From Hexactinellida sp. DTS-2022 (taxonomy: Eukaryota > Porifera > Hexactinellida): a stretch of DNA of 64,000 bases. The position numbers and the translations under genes were made by a program. The notes beneath the pieces were generated by a model, which saw only the letters and a list, made by a program, of their open reading frames with translations, did not search any database and had not been told where the DNA came from. The DNA is taken from NCBI GenBank assembly GCA_028753945.1, contig JAPNXP010000001.1, positions 4,206,501 through 4,270,500 on the forward strand. Direction: 5' to 3'. Positions 32,536-44,473 of this stretch are shown one piece after another; the stretch's first letter is position 1; each line of letters begins with the position of its first letter.

Positions 32536-34369
32536 CACCTCCCTACCAAACAGGTTAGGCGCCATTCCACCGATAAACCTTGGGTTACTGATCACTTCCG
32601 CTACCTAATCAATCGGCGGCAGTATGCATTTATGTCTGGCAATATAACACTCTTCCGAAGCCTCCGTAATAGAGTAATTAGGGAGGCTAAAACCATCAGA
32701 GCCACATACTACCATCAGAGGATCCAGTTACTCCGTAACTGTGATCCTCGTCGCTGGTGGAAGCATACCAAAGCATTACGGGATTGGGTAAGACAACCAA
32801 TGAATTTGCCGCGATGGCAAATTCATTGTGCGATGGAAAGATGAGTTTGCTCGCTGAGGAGATCAACTCGTTTTTCGAATCAGTTTGTAGTGAATTGAAC
32901 CCTCTTGACATGGGTACTCTGCCTACCAACTGCAGAGTCCCTGTGAAGTATATCATTAACACCGATACAGTTTTAAAGCTGCTAAATGCCATCAAAATCA
33001 ACAAGGCTATAGGCCCTGATGATATACCTAATTGGATTCTCAGAGACCATGCCATTAATTTGGCACCTCCTATTTGTGCCATATTTAATGCGTCAATCAG
33101 AGAGGGGTATGTTCCAGCACTCTGGAAATGTGCCACCGTTATCCCCATTTCTAAAGTTACCCCCGCTCGTAAGATAGAAGAAGATCTGAGACCTATCTCG
33201 CTCACTGCTGTGCTATCTAAGCAATTAGAGAGCATTGTAGGTGGGTGGATATTTGATATCATAGTTGATAAGTTAGACGTGCGTCAATATGGAGGTATGA
33301 AGGGCCTGTCCACCACTCATGCTTTGGTTGACATGGTTCATAACTGGCTCGTCGCTGCCGATGAAAGGATGGCCTCTCAATAGTACTATTGGATTACCGA
33401 AAGGCTTTTGACCATGTTGACCACACAGTGCTGATCAACAAATGTAAGATGTACGAATTACCCGGATTCATCATCAGATGGATAGGGGCTTTCCTTTCCG
33501 ACAGGTCCCAGAGGGTGAGACTAGGTCAGGAGCTCTCTGACTGGGTCCATCTGAAGGGATCTATACCACAGGGAACATGGCTTGGGCCGCTCCTCTTCGT
33601 AATCTTGATTAATGACCTGACTCCTCCATGTGCTACTCACAAGTACATGGACGACACAACGTTAACGGTCAGGGTTGGGAAGGGGAGTGTTAGCTCAATG
33701 CAATCCATCATGGACCTTACCACCTCATGGTCCTCTGCTAACAACATGGTTCCCAACATTAGAAAAACGAAAGACATGGTCATCTGTTTCCATAAACAAC
33801 CAACCGCTATCCCGCCTGTAACCATCCAGGGGATGGAGATAGAGCGAGTGTCTTCCTTTAAATTGTTAGGTGTCGTTATTAATGACAAGCTAACCTGGGC
33901 CGATAACACCAACTATATATACTCCAAGGCCTCTAAACGCCTCTACCACCTAAGGCAACTTCGCAGGGCTGGGCTAGACAGCCTAGACCTGCTGATGTTC
34001 TACACAGCTGTAATAAGACCGGTTATTGAATATGCCTGCCCCGTTTGGCATAACTCTCTGACCGCAGCCGATTCCGCTAACCTCGAAAGTATTCAGAGGA
34101 GGTCGATGAAGATCATCGAACCGAATCTGACATACGAGTTGGCTTGCGCTAAATACAAATTAATTAAGACATCCGCTCGGAGGGAGAAATTAACTAAAAG
34201 ATTCTTCTCGACAATCTGTTTGAATTCAAGCAGATTGCATTACCTTCTACCGCAACCTATTAACACCATGTACTCCCTCCGAAATAAGCGTAAACTGCCG
34301 CTCCCCAAAGTCAAGACTAACCGATTTAAAAATTCTTTGATCCCGTATGGGTTATTTAACTATCAATAA
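32536..34369 (+). pseudogene. LINE ORF2, reverse transcriptase and C-terminal part
   Basis: Three frames join: to about 32800, 32757-33383, and 33389-34366. RT blocks seen: AIGPDDIPNWIL, DLRPISLTAVLSK, YGGMKGLSTTHAL, LDYRKAFDHVDH, SIPQGTWLGPLLF, the catalytic KYMDDTTL, and LLGVVINDKLTW. The C-terminal region (HLRQLRRAGLDSLDLLMF, PVIEYACPVWH) is typical of CR1/L2-group LINEs. It has two one-base frameshifts (near 32800 and 33385), so it is inactive though otherwise well preserved. It would copy the element's RNA into DNA. Confidence 0.85.
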
Positions 34370-34864
34370 AACACCATTAACCCCTCGGTCTGAGTCTCCC
34401 CTTTAGATCCGAAACACCTTGAGTTGAAGAAGACTAAGCGGAAGTTTCGGAGGTGCGATGAACTCGTTGTAGCAGTGTATTCGTGTTGTTTGTGTCATGT
34501 AACTTTTTGTTTTGTTTTGTTTTGTTTTATTTTTATTTTTATTTTTATTTTTATTTATTTTTATTTTATTTATATATTTTTACTTTTATTTATTTTTGTA
34601 TACATATTGAAATCCGTCGAAGGATTCCTGATCAAGGTGCTATCTGTGGGATAAATCCTGGTGCAGATAGATAGCTGGTTTTCCAGCGTAAACCCTCCAG
34701 GCTCCAGGGGATCAGGATTCCTGCCTGTTAATTGGCAAAGTGATTTATTTTTTGGGGGATATTTGTTTCTGGTTTTTGTTTTTTGTTTTTTATAAGTATT
34801 TTCGATAATAATGTGTAAGAGCAATTTAGCCTACGGGCTACTAATTAAACCTTTCTTTTCTTTT

Positions 34865-35430
34865 CAGACGTTCGAAAAACAAGGTAAATGGCGAATTGAC
34901 GATCCTCGAGCAATGGAAATTCATTATCGAATCGGAGATATTATAGCGATTGATAGCCAACCAATTTCGATAGTTGAGAATATCGGATTCCTAAGATTTA
35001 TCAATTATATTTCTCCTAGATATTAAATTTCAAGCAGAAAGTATTTTCAAGAAAATATTATTGCGAATATTTATGAAAAACTAGCACATTATATCTACAG
35101 CTGTTCAAAGATCAGAAACACATTTCCTATACTTCAGATATCTGGAGTGATATACATTCAAACATGTCATATATTAGTTTAAGTGATAACTTCATAGATC
35201 TATCGTTTCAGAGGAAGGATGTTGTTCTAGATGTCAAACATTTTCCAGGTAGTCTTACCAGCATTTCAATTTCTGATATTCTTCAAGAAATGAGAGATGA
35301 GTTGGAAATTTCTAATATAAAATGTCATCTCATTCGCGATAATGCCGCGAACATAAGCCTAGAGCGGAATTGTCCAATATTGATAATGAATTGTTATATA
35401 CACACTGAAGGGATATTGGAAGCATAATTG
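34865..35430 (+). pseudogene. BED/hAT transposase relic, 3' part
   Basis: Begins with the second copy of the 143-bp duplication and reads on through FLRFINYISPRY, then (other frames) SDIWSDIHSNMSYISL, LSFQRKDVVLDVKHFPGS and IKCHLIRDNAANISLE. These are the hAT blocks around the first and second catalytic Asp (DIWS; RDNAAN). The frame breaks at 35028 and 35425; later sequence decays quickly. Confidence 0.65.
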
Positions 35431-36700
35431 GAAGTAAATTTTGTCAAAAGATCCTGAGATATACTCTCCAAGCTTAATAATAGTTTTGTTAATGTGTTTG
35501 CAAGATTTCGTAATGTGCTACTGGACAAAGTTGGAGGAAGAGAGAACTTTAGATTCATTAGAAATTTCTCTGAGTAGAAGTTCAATTTGTCTGATGTCAT
35601 TTATCGCAGTTAAGGAAGTGTTACAGGTTCTTCACCATGGCATGCTATTAAATTTAGTGTTGAATCGATAGTCAAAGAATAACTAAAATATGGCCATGTG
35701 TTTTAGAAAGTGGTATGAAATGGAGTTCATCATCAGTTAGACACCAAGAAAACCGATTACGTAGAAGGAATATTTTGTGTAGATAACTTCAGTTTCAATT
35801 CTTTCAAAGTTTTAACGCTATTTCTCTTTCTGTTTTCCATGTGTGAACTGTGAAGTGCGGCTAAGTTGTATTACCTTAGTAAATTGTTCTACCTACTTAG
35901 CCTCAAGGGATAAACGATGTATAGGAACTGGTGCTGAATAGTAAGAAGGGCAACCAGGTAGGATAGATGGAACAGGGCCAGTGAGTAATTTGGGATGATC
36001 TCGAGTTATTTCTTGAATGTGCCATCAGGATACGGTACTTTATATGCACGTTTTATGTCTTATTCCGAATGATTAACACAAATGAATATGTTTAAGGTCA
36101 GTTACGTTCTCTCGGTGATGAGCTTTTATCCTCTCTTGGAGTAATTCATGGGGGCTTGGAAGAAAGTATAATACTGGTTCATAAGGATCTATACTATGGT
36201 AATAATTACTCGTATAATTGGTGCAGAACACTTGTTAGGCATAGTCAAGTAGCTAGCAATAAAAGAATGGGATAAATTGGCTAATTACAGAATGTATTTA
36301 CTATTAGTTATAGTTATTGAATAAGGGAAAAGAGATTCAAGTCTAATTGGCATATAATTAACGAAATAAGATAATATTTGAATACATTATTGATAATAAT
36401 TATAAAGAATATGGGTACACTAAAATATTTTTAGTAATTCATTCTCAACATCTGACCAATGACTTCTTTTCAATCCTTGTCAACATTTACATTACATTGT
36501 CAGGCCTGAGTATAGTAGGCTATGTCTAAACTTAAGTTGGCATTTAATCGAAAATTTTATCGTAGTTAGAAAATGATCGTAAGCATATTTACTGGGATTA
36601 GATGGAAAATTATTCAAGTTGTAATTTGTTGGAAAATAAGTATTTTGATGTTTATAGTATTGTCAACAATCATGCAATAAATAATACGATTGAATGCACG
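35431..36700. other. Decayed hAT 3' region and non-coding DNA; solo P-element end at 36501-36524
   Basis: Weak traces of hAT reading continue to about 35700. 36501-36524 (CAGGCCTGAGTATAGTAGGC) is like the right end of the P elements, but no left partner was found. Confidence 0.4.
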
Positions 36701-36702
36701 TA

Positions 36703-36800
36703 CAGTAGAACCTCGTTAGTACGAACACAACCGTAAAATGTGTTCGCGGAATTCGTATCAACCAATATCATTTATGTTAAAAAGTTATGAAGGGGACTTC
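36703..36800. mobile_element. Pogo/Tc1-like MITE, one end only
   Basis: Starts after TA with CAGTAGAACCTCGTTAGTAC and shares ATTCGTATCAACCAATATCATTT with the complete relative at 38051-38200. The right end is lost. Confidence 0.6.
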
Positions 36801-36944
36801 CAACTTTGAAGAATTCGAATAATTTGCATCATAATTTAGTGTGACATCACCGAAAAGAAAGTTAAGTAGAGAAAAGTTTATTAAAAAGTATCTAAGAAAT
36901 ATAGCAGCAATTCTTATCAAACTAAATTTAAGAAATTGATTTAC

Positions 36945-37145
36945 CATCATTTATTGCTGAAGAATCTGGTTTTGATTGCGGTAGAAATCCACGTTCATTA
37001 GATGATGAGTTAGGAGTATCAGAGAAATATTCCAATTCTCTTGATTCAAATTCTCCTTCGCCTAGTTCATCTTTTGCCTCTGAATCTGATCCTTCATCAT
37101 GATATTTAACAGGACGTGATTTATATTTAGATTCTCGTTCGTTTT
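36945..37145 (-). CDS. GTF2F1: TFIIF alpha subunit (RAP74), acidic middle exon
   Basis: This 201-nt exon lies between acceptor TTTTTTTATAG and donor GTAAAT. It encodes an acidic/serine-rich region: ENERESKYKSRPVKYHDEGS, then EGEFESRELEYFSDTPNSSS. The 'E-x-D/E-Y-x-S-D' element is recognisable in RAP74 proteins of other animals (EVDYMSD). Entry and exit phases (2 nt, 1 nt) fit the exons at 48662 and 12932 exactly. The region is predicted disordered. Confidence 0.75.
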
Positions 37146-37792
37146 CTATAAAAAAAGCATCAAACATCAATAAATATGGAACACATAGGTTGAATGAAGG
37201 TTGAAGGCATTTTAGACAGCAACTACAACAAAAAATCATAACATGTATTATACAAACAATGCTTAATTAGTAATTCTAGAACTTGTCGTTTATCTACTAA
37301 TTCTTTAACTTGCGTAAAATGTAAAATTTAGTTTATATAATACATTTAATACATATAATGTCAATACATTTGATAGTAAACTAAAAATTAAGACAATCAA
37401 ATTCTGAATAACAAGGAATTAGTACTTAAATGAAAATAAATATGTTTGGTCTCACAACAAATATATTATGTACAGCATGAGGTCATATATATATTCACAC
37501 TCTATTAGAGCAGCATTTTCAATACAACCAAAAAAGCATTTGAGAGAAACCAAAGAAATATGGTAATTTTAGGTTGTTTATATATAAAGTAAACCCAAGC
37601 AAAATATAACATGTGGTTTAAATCATTTACTTGAGTTATGACCCCTTGTATCAGGATTCCGAAGTTTATTGAAAACTATTAAATTTAGCTTTGCTACAAT
37701 GAAGAATCTGATGAGCAAGAACACTCTATTTTATTACATGATTGATGTATGTTAGACTCTAGAGTATTAATACTAATCAGCCTATTCATGGT
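37146..37792. other. Intron sequence, nothing recognised
   Basis: AT-rich, no ORF or repeat recognised. Confidence 0.4.
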
Positions 37793-37972
37793 TTTATCCA
37801 GGAGCGCCATTCACCTAAAGGCGTATAATTGGGATATGTATGGTTTAGGAGCGCGAAAACAGCCGAAAGTCTCCATACAGTAATATAAAAACTAACCTTT
37901 TAGGCGTACAAATTCATACTCTAGTGATCTTAGAACAATTAAGAGTGTTTACTTCTAGTCCTATATAATACC
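37793..37972. repeat. MITE relative of the TTTCATCCAG/AGGCGTA family
   Basis: Shares TTTAGGAGCGCGAAAAC and TTATAGGCGTACAAA-type blocks with 48195-48370 and with the complete MITE 47124-47337. Starts TTTTATCCAGGAGCGCC. Boundaries are approximate. Confidence 0.6.
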
Positions 37973-38050
37973 CTGAGCCTATTGACAATGGGTTGGAAGC
38001 AAAATTATTTATTTCCAATTTGTCCACCATAAATACAAAACACCAGAGTA

Positions 38051-38200
38051 CAGTATAACATTGTTAGTACGAACACCAGTGGGAAATGCGTTCGAATTAT
38101 GCGGAATTCGTATTAACCAATATCATTTGTAATGAAAAAGCTTTGAAGGGGACTGAAATAGTGTTCGGATTAACGTGTTCGTACTAACGAGGTACTTCTG
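38051..38200. mobile_element. Pogo/Tc1-like MITE
   Basis: Ends CAGTATAACATTGTTAGTAC and GTACTAACGAGGTACTTCTG between TA dinucleotides. GTTCGTACTAAC/GTTAGTACGAAC blocks are inverted. Confidence 0.85.
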
Positions 38201-38227
38201 TATATGCCAAATATGAGTAATATATAC

Positions 38228-38652
38228 CAGAGATGCAGCGGTCCGGAAATTTCATGGACCGGACCGGACCGTCATGATTTTTTACTGGACGGTCCATTAC
38301 GGTCCAGACCGTATGATCAAAGTATTGGATCGGTCTGGACCGGTCCAGACCGATGAAGCTGTCCAGACCGTTATGTCCCTTATTTTTATTTAGACCGTTA
38401 CAGACTGCCTAGTAGAGTGGCTAATTATATACACTTGTGTTTACAAGATACTTATTACTTATGTGCTTGTAAACAATGGGAAATAAGGATTGAAGCCCGA
38501 TCGTTTGTCCAATTTAGGATGAGTCCAGACCGATGAACTGATCGATACCGTTATATCGTTAATTTGGGCTGGTCCAGAACGCACTTGAAAATAAGCGGGC
38601 GGATCGACCTGAGACCGGTCTGTACTGTCCGGTCCAGACCGCTGCATCTCTG
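38228..38652. mobile_element. hAT MITE of GGTCCAGACCG repeats
   Basis: TIRs CAGAGATGCAGCGGTCCGGA and TCCAGACCGCTGCATCTCTG; flanks ATATATAC/ATACATAA agree at 6 of 8. Inside are many GGTCCAGACCG/GGACCG motifs arranged as an imperfect hairpin. Confidence 0.85.
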
Positions 38653-39413
38653 ATACATAACATTAAGTACAACGAACGCTGTTATAGTTATAAATAAAAT
38701 ATAGAGTAGTAGCCGCTTATGGTTAGATTTCGGTCGATTAATACTAAATTTTCAAATTGATCCCAGCTATCTTGGTATCTACATATACTAACATAAAATC
38801 TCAAGACAAATCATATCTATCTATTATAGTTTTGATTTAGTGCCTAATTTATTGCTCCCTAATACAAAATTCCCACAGAGAATAATTTCGAAGTGAAACT
38901 CCTAAAAAACTGACATCAGAGTACAAGCTCCGGCCAATCAAATGTATTGGAACAACAGGTAATTTAATGCAGACACAATATTCTTCTAGCAGACTATCAA
39001 AGGCTATTTACACGATCTTGAAATAACTATAAATATATTATAGTCTTGACCTATTAACGGTAGCTCTATTAAGCAGAGTCGACTGCACTGCTTAATTTTA
39101 CAATTTAAAACATTTCGATTTTAGGTCATTTCAGCCAATATCCATTAAGTGGCATAGTTTCCCTGTCATGTGCCACTTTTGGCACAAGTGGCACAAATGG
39201 GCTGTATCTCAGTAGAAAATAACCGTAATGATTATAAACGGATAATTCGACCATATTATAGGTATTCAAATCTGAAATCTGAATTTTTATAATCTAAATG
39301 CTTCACAAGTACTATAAGAGATTAAATATTTAATTAACTCATTATATAGTTAATGAGTTTATAACCTCCATAAAAATTAAAATTAAAATATTTGATATTT
39401 AACTATACTGAAC

Positions 39414-40507
39414 CGTGACCTTCGTTATATAAGGCCTTACTACTGAGTAGATTTTGCTGGACCATGGATTACTTAAAGGCCATTGAATATTATCTAACAT
39501 ATCTTTTTCTCAATAGCTAGTATTGACAGACCTGAGAAATGCATTATAATTGTATAGGAAGTTAGGAACATGATATCAAGGCATACATAACAGTGATAAC
39601 ACCCTTTAGAATTGTGATATATTACCATTTGATTACGTAATCGCTATTTTTCGTGGGAATTATCGTGTTTTTAGAGCATGCTTTTAACATAGTAAACGCG
39701 TTATAAATGTTCAAAATTCGAACATGAGGATGTCCATAACTCGTTGAATGAAATATATCGAAATTATAAATGGAATATTGACACATTCCTCGGTTGCCAG
39801 GAAAATGCATATTTCTTAAAATGAACCATAACTCAAAAACTATCTATTTTATGTAAACTATGCTAGTACTGATCTATCCGCAATTGGTAACTTCCTATTC
39901 ATTGATAATACATTTTCTAGGGGCCTAACTTCAATAATCTTTGAGATAATGAGATTATTAGCAATAAATTCTTTATATGGTAATACACTCATTATCTCAA
40001 AGATTATTGAACTTAGGCCTAGAAAATGTATTCACAATGATAGGAAGTTACCAGTTGCGGATAGATCAGTGCTAGCATAGTTTACATAAAATAGATAGTT
40101 TTTGAGCTATGGCTCATTTTAAGAAATGTGCATTTCCCTTGGCAACCGAGGAATGTGTCAAAATTCGATATATAATTCAATATATTTAATTTCACTAGTT
40201 ATGGACATCCTCATGTTCCAATTTTGAACATTTATAATTCGTTTAACTATGTTAAAAGCAGGCTATAAAAACACGATAATTCCCACGAAAAATAGCGATT
40301 ACGTAATCAAATGGTGATATATCACAATTCTAAAGGGTGTTATGTATGCCTTGATATCATGTTCCTAACTTCCTATACAATTATAATGCATTTCTCAGGT
40401 CTGTCATTACTAGCTATTGAGATAAAGATATGTTAGATAATATTCAATGGCCTTTAAGTAATCCATGGTTCGGAGTACCAGTAAGGCCTTATATAACGAA
40501 GGTCACG
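39414..40507. repeat. Long palindrome, arms of about 530 bp and 34-bp loop
   Basis: Left arm 39414-39953 begins CGTGACCTTCGTTATATAAG; right arm 39988-40507 is its reverse complement with scattered mismatches and small indels, estimated by eye above 90% identity. ACTGAAC flanks both sides (39407-39413, 40508-40514), suggesting insertion as a unit. No ORF of note. Confidence 0.9.
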
Positions 40508-40539
40508 ACTGAACATATATTTTTACATAAATAGCCATT

Positions 40540-40657
40540 AGGGCCTGCGGAAGCGGTCTGACCACTTTTATCAAGTAGTCAAGTCATTAGCCTGATTAAT
40601 TTCACGTCACTAGTTAGGCCATGGCCTGACCACTTTATAACTGCTTCCGCCGGCCCT
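40540..40657. mobile_element. Short MITE (AGGGCC..GCGGAAGC)
   Basis: Ends AGGGCCTGCGGAAGC and GCTTCCGCCGGCCCT, with internal GGTCTGACCACTT and GGCCTGACCACTT copies. It is the same family as 46282-46430. The duplication is unclear. Confidence 0.6.
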
Positions 40658-40753
40658 GGCAATGTAGAATCATCAATAAACGTTATAATGCTGCTTAAAA
40701 CATTATGTTTGATAATAATTATTGTTGTTCAAAGATTTTTGGCAGGTTGAGTG

Positions 40754-41139
40754 TAGTTTAACGGGAAAACTCTGATTTCCTCAAATTATTTTGTATGGAA
40801 AGATCTACATTAGGTGAATTGATAGGAATTTTGACTCAATACAATAATAATATCTTTTGGTCACTTTTGAGGTGAAAATTGAAAGAGGAATATCTCTTGA
40901 TTCTTTTCCAGCAATTTCTTGGCAAATTTTTTGGTCAAAATCAAAATTCCATACCGATCACCTGTCGGAAAATAAATTTTCTTCAGATAAACCCAAGATA
41001 TCGAATTTTGACAGAGCATGAAGTAACTTTTATGTAGACCTTCAATAAATAGACCACTTTTACTTAAATACCAATTACCCATAGAGTTTCTAGACCGTCA
41101 ACATATAAGGAAGCTCTATATGCATTTATTTGATAGTAT
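40754..41139. other. Intron sequence, no gene
   Basis: A minus-strand open frame at 41082-40861 shows no motif. Confidence 0.35.
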
Positions 41140-41360
41140 GTTCGGAGTTCATTGAAGAAACTGGACGGTTTCCAAATTTGATTTTTGGCATATAGGGAGG
41201 GAAACTTTTGGCCCCGACAACAAGTTGAGGTTTTCACTCGAAATTTCTACTCCTCACATAATTTGACGTCATTGAAAAAATTTGAGAAGCGTGAAAATTC
41301 ACTTAATGCACATAATTCGCGATTTATAATTGAAAAGCTTAAATTTAATGGAACATGGAC
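41140..41360. repeat. Dispersed repeat, about 220 bp
   Basis: The block from CTGGACGGTTTCCAAATTTG to ATTCACTTAATGCACATAATTC recurs at 55700-55920; its first 40 bp recur inverted at 46225-46262. It has no TIR visible and could be part of a larger element. Confidence 0.7.
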
Positions 41361-41781
41361 ATTAATTAATTAATAATTATTATGGTTGGATGACAGTTTA
41401 ATGCTCCATTACTCTAAACATTATTGAAACAAGTCTTTAGGCTCATGAAATGGTATTTAATTAATAAGTTAACTTAAAGTACAATTCATAAAAATTAATT
41501 AATCGGGATAAAACACTGACTGACCAGGATTCGGCCACCATATATTAAAGCCACCCTTTCAGCATTAATTAACAAACTTTATTGATTATAGGGCTATAAA
41601 CTAAAATTTACAGTTATCAGTAAAAATTTATTATTAAGTATTACAGGTAAAGGTAACTGAATTTACAAAATATAATTTAACACAATAATGGTATAGTTAT
41701 ATTATAACTTGCTTTTGTCATTCGATGCTTTGTGCAGTAAACAAAAAGACTGCTCTTAGGCGTTGAACGCACCATGGTAAT

Positions 41782-41883
41782 ATTACAACTATGCCGACAG
41801 CATATCTTTTGGAGGCAATATATTTTGTTAGTTGGTTGGTTAAAAGTACTTCCATAAGAAAATGATGTCTGCATAGCTGTAAT
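41782..41883. other. Conserved stem-loop, copy 3 (diverged)
   Basis: ATTACAACTATGCCGACAGC...GGAGGCAATAT opposite a right arm ending GTCTGCATAGCTGTAAT. It has the same layout and following sequence (ATGTCATCGTCACC, GGTGTTAAG) as 26221 and 27470, with weaker pairing in the upper stem. Confidence 0.5.
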
Positions 41884-41889
41884 TTTAGA

Positions 41890-43320
41890 TCTCTTCGTAA
41901 TGTCATCGTCACCATAAAGGTGTTAAGCTATTCATAAATATGTTTGGAAGGTAATAATCCTGCTACTTTTGGAGGTTTCCTTTAAACCCAATTAATTTCT
42001 TAGCTTTTCTAGTTTGAGTATTTAGAGTTAATAATTGCTGAGGAGTAAATTTTTTTAGGAAATGCTGGGTGACACCTGCCTACCAATACTTTCGAAACAT
42101 CGAATTCACAAAACTGAAAAAAAATTCAGCATGAAGTGTGAGCATAAATTATTGTAATGTAATGATGTAATCTTATATGGATTCAATAACATTGTCCGAA
42201 CAACAATTACGCTATCATATATTCTTGCACTATAAAATACCTGAACATATTTACCAGTTTAACTAATTTGTCAATTTACGATCATACATATACTTTGAGT
42301 CCAATCGCATCAAGCATAATACTTCTAACCCAACTGTATACACTTCAATTAATAATTTTAATAAAATGCGACCTAGGACTTGCCCAATTTCAACTTTAAA
42401 AATGCCCAATTAATTTTGACAAATTATCAGACTATTTAATTAAGCTCTCTCACCAGTATGATGAGTAAACTAAAAAGCCATCAAACAGAAAGAAGCATAC
42501 GGATGATATTTATTCATCGCATAATTGGAATTATTAGGATGTAGTTCACCAAATAATCGAAATCTTTCCTTAACAGAAGATCACTTTAAACCCCTGCTGG
42601 AGACTCATAAATCTTTGCAAATCCAGAGATAAGTCCCGTAAGAGTAATAACTGAGATGTTTGGAGGGAATGGATATATATTGAGTGAATAGTGTTGATTC
42701 TGGATCGCAAATGTCGGTTGACAGTTGAATCTATCCCTGTGCAGCATTCATTTACTGAATACTTCAAAAGAGATAAGAAAACCTTTGTTAAAGCTCACAA
42801 TGAAAGCAGCTCGAAATTATCTCTTGAATTAATCTCTAATCAGGAATATGATCGGGAAACCTCAAAAGTATGCCAGGAAATAATTACTATTGGTATATAT
42901 GGTAATGCCATAAAGGAGGTTTAAATCCCAACTTCTTGATATAGTATATATCCTTGAAATTGGTGCATCGAAGTATACACAACTGAAGAAATTGCTTAAG
43001 CAAGATATAAAGTTTCAAATCTTATAGATAAATATCACAATTCCGCCAAGAAATTTCACTTTTACATTCATACAACCTTAGTAAACCCCAGATATAGATA
43101 CACAGAGAATTATTCTATTTGAATTTAAGTTTCTCAGTATAACAGATAACACAGGTTTACCATTATACAAAAGCCTAATTCACCTTTTTTTTCATTCAGA
43201 GCAGTCTACTTAGTTGCGTTGAAGGAATAAATGCCGCTACTAAATGACTAGCAGAAGAAGGAATTAATGTTGCAAATGGTCATGTCCAAGTAGAAATTAT
43301 ATGATCGATATTTGATATTA
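41890..43320. other. Intron sequence without a supported gene
   Basis: The start is the third copy of the 26-28 kb repeat. A plus-strand frame at 42691-42924 (VQHSFTEYFKRDKKTFVKAH inside) looks protein-like but has no known motif and no clear splice signals. Confidence 0.3.
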
Positions 43321-43329
43321 AAATGGCAG

Positions 43330-44075
43330 GTCTACTTGATCATGGCCTACTTAATATACGGCCGTGTATGTCACCGAGAAGGCCAAAAAAATACAAGGCC
43401 AGTTTATAAATTTCATTCTAGGATAAATTATGCCTCTTATTGTTATTATTTGGGTTGTAAATGGGGTAATCAACCATTGCGAGTCAAATGGAACCATTTT
43501 TGAGAATCTCAGATTTGTGGTTAAGCTGTTTAGGCGCCATTTCCTGGTGACGGTAACAATTTATGGTAAAATGAAATTTTTTCAAATATCATAAATTTCA
43601 TTTTCTTCCTACTTTCTAGTAATTTTATGATAGGAATACTAAATAGGGATATATTTCATACCCCAAAGGCTACTATATCACAAAATGGCGACATTCTAAA
43701 AAAATTTAAAATTTTTAAAGCAATCCGAGTTACAACTTACTATTTTCGTCCATAAAACGTATATAATTGCTGATTTATATATATTCATACACATTATATG
43801 TCAGAAAATGTATACTAAGTATATTAGCAAATTATCTTCATCTTCTTGTATTCTTTAGACTCGAATTGTATATCTCAACAGCTTAACCACAAATCTGAGA
43901 TTCTGAAAAGTGGTTCCATTGGACTAGCAATTTTTGATTACCCCATATACAAACCAAATAAAAACAATAAGAGGCATAATTTATCCTAGAATGAAATATA
44001 TAAACTGGCCTTCTATATTTTTGGCCTTCTCGGTGACATACACGGCCGTAAATTAAGTAGGCCATGACTTGATGG
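43330..44075. repeat. Inverted repeat, about 200-bp arms with 320-bp spacer
   Basis: The left arm from CTACTTGATCATGGCCTACT to CTCAGATTTGTGGTTAAGC is matched in inverse by 43868-44073, with about 85-90% identity by eye. The spacer is unrelated AT-rich DNA. Looks like a foldback/MITE; the target duplication is not identified. Confidence 0.8.
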
Positions 44076-44147
44076 AGCGGGTGGTGCATTATGCCAACTT
44101 ATCACGGAAACGGGGAAAGAAATCAACAGTTTAGAATGGGCAAGAAC

Positions 44148-44465
44148 CAGGGGTTTATCTAGGTGCCTGGCGGGCACTTTTAGGTGCCGGCCAGGCATCA
44201 GTTGTGGTCAAAAAGTGCGTGATTTTCGATTTGATTTAGGTGCCGGATTGGCACTTAATTAGGTGCCGGGTGTATGGCCAGATTTTCTGGTCCATAAATG
44301 ATTGGATAAACAACAGTTTGTGCACTGTAGCAGTTTACCTCTTTAAAATAGTGCCGCATCATTGTATTGTATTGATTTTATATTATGGCTAATACCTCTA
44401 GGGTGCCGGAAAATTTCTACCCCCATAATAAGGTGCCAGCCACGAAAATCCTAGATAAACCCCTG
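44148..44465. mobile_element. hAT MITE (CAGGGGTTTATCTAGG)
   Basis: TIRs CAGGGGTTTATCTAGG and CCTAGATAAACCCCTG (one mismatch) with an exact GCAAGAAC duplication (44140-44147, 44466-44473). Several TAGGTGCCGG motifs lie inside. Confidence 0.95.
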
Positions 44466-44473
44466 GCAAGAAC

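Larger units (their letters stand above)
31276..34864 (+). mobile_element. CR1/L2-like LINE with a 143-bp target duplication
   Basis: This 3589-bp insertion is flanked by apparently identical 143-bp copies of host sequence (31133-31275 and 34865-35007). It contains an APE endonuclease and a reverse transcriptase on the plus strand, a pyrimidine/(TTTTA)n region (34504-34600), a 3' UTR and a (TTTTC)n-like tail at 34848-34864. Codon composition is much richer in G/C than the flanks. Its ORFs are frameshifted. Confidence 0.85.
38924..40753. mobile_element. Tc1-like non-autonomous element hosting a long palindrome
   Basis: Ends CAAGCTCCGGCCAATC (after TA) and TTTGGCAGGTTGAGTG (before TA), related to 10204-11357. 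The shared family core (GTGCCAC...GTGGCAC) is at 39110-39260. Contains the palindrome 39414-40507 and the MITE 40540-40657. Confidence 0.6.

Noticed and set aside
32696..33262. 188-aa minus-strand ORF
   Set aside because: Exact antisense shadow of the LINE reverse transcriptase.
33637..33912. Minus-strand ORF
   Set aside because: Antisense shadow of the LINE RT catalytic region.
34424..34674. Two ORFs rich in Phe/Tyr/Ile
   Set aside because: Translation of the (TTTTA)n region of the LINE 3' part.
42691..42924. 77-aa plus-strand ORF
   Set aside because: Protein-like composition but no motif, no conserved neighbour and no convincing splice sites.
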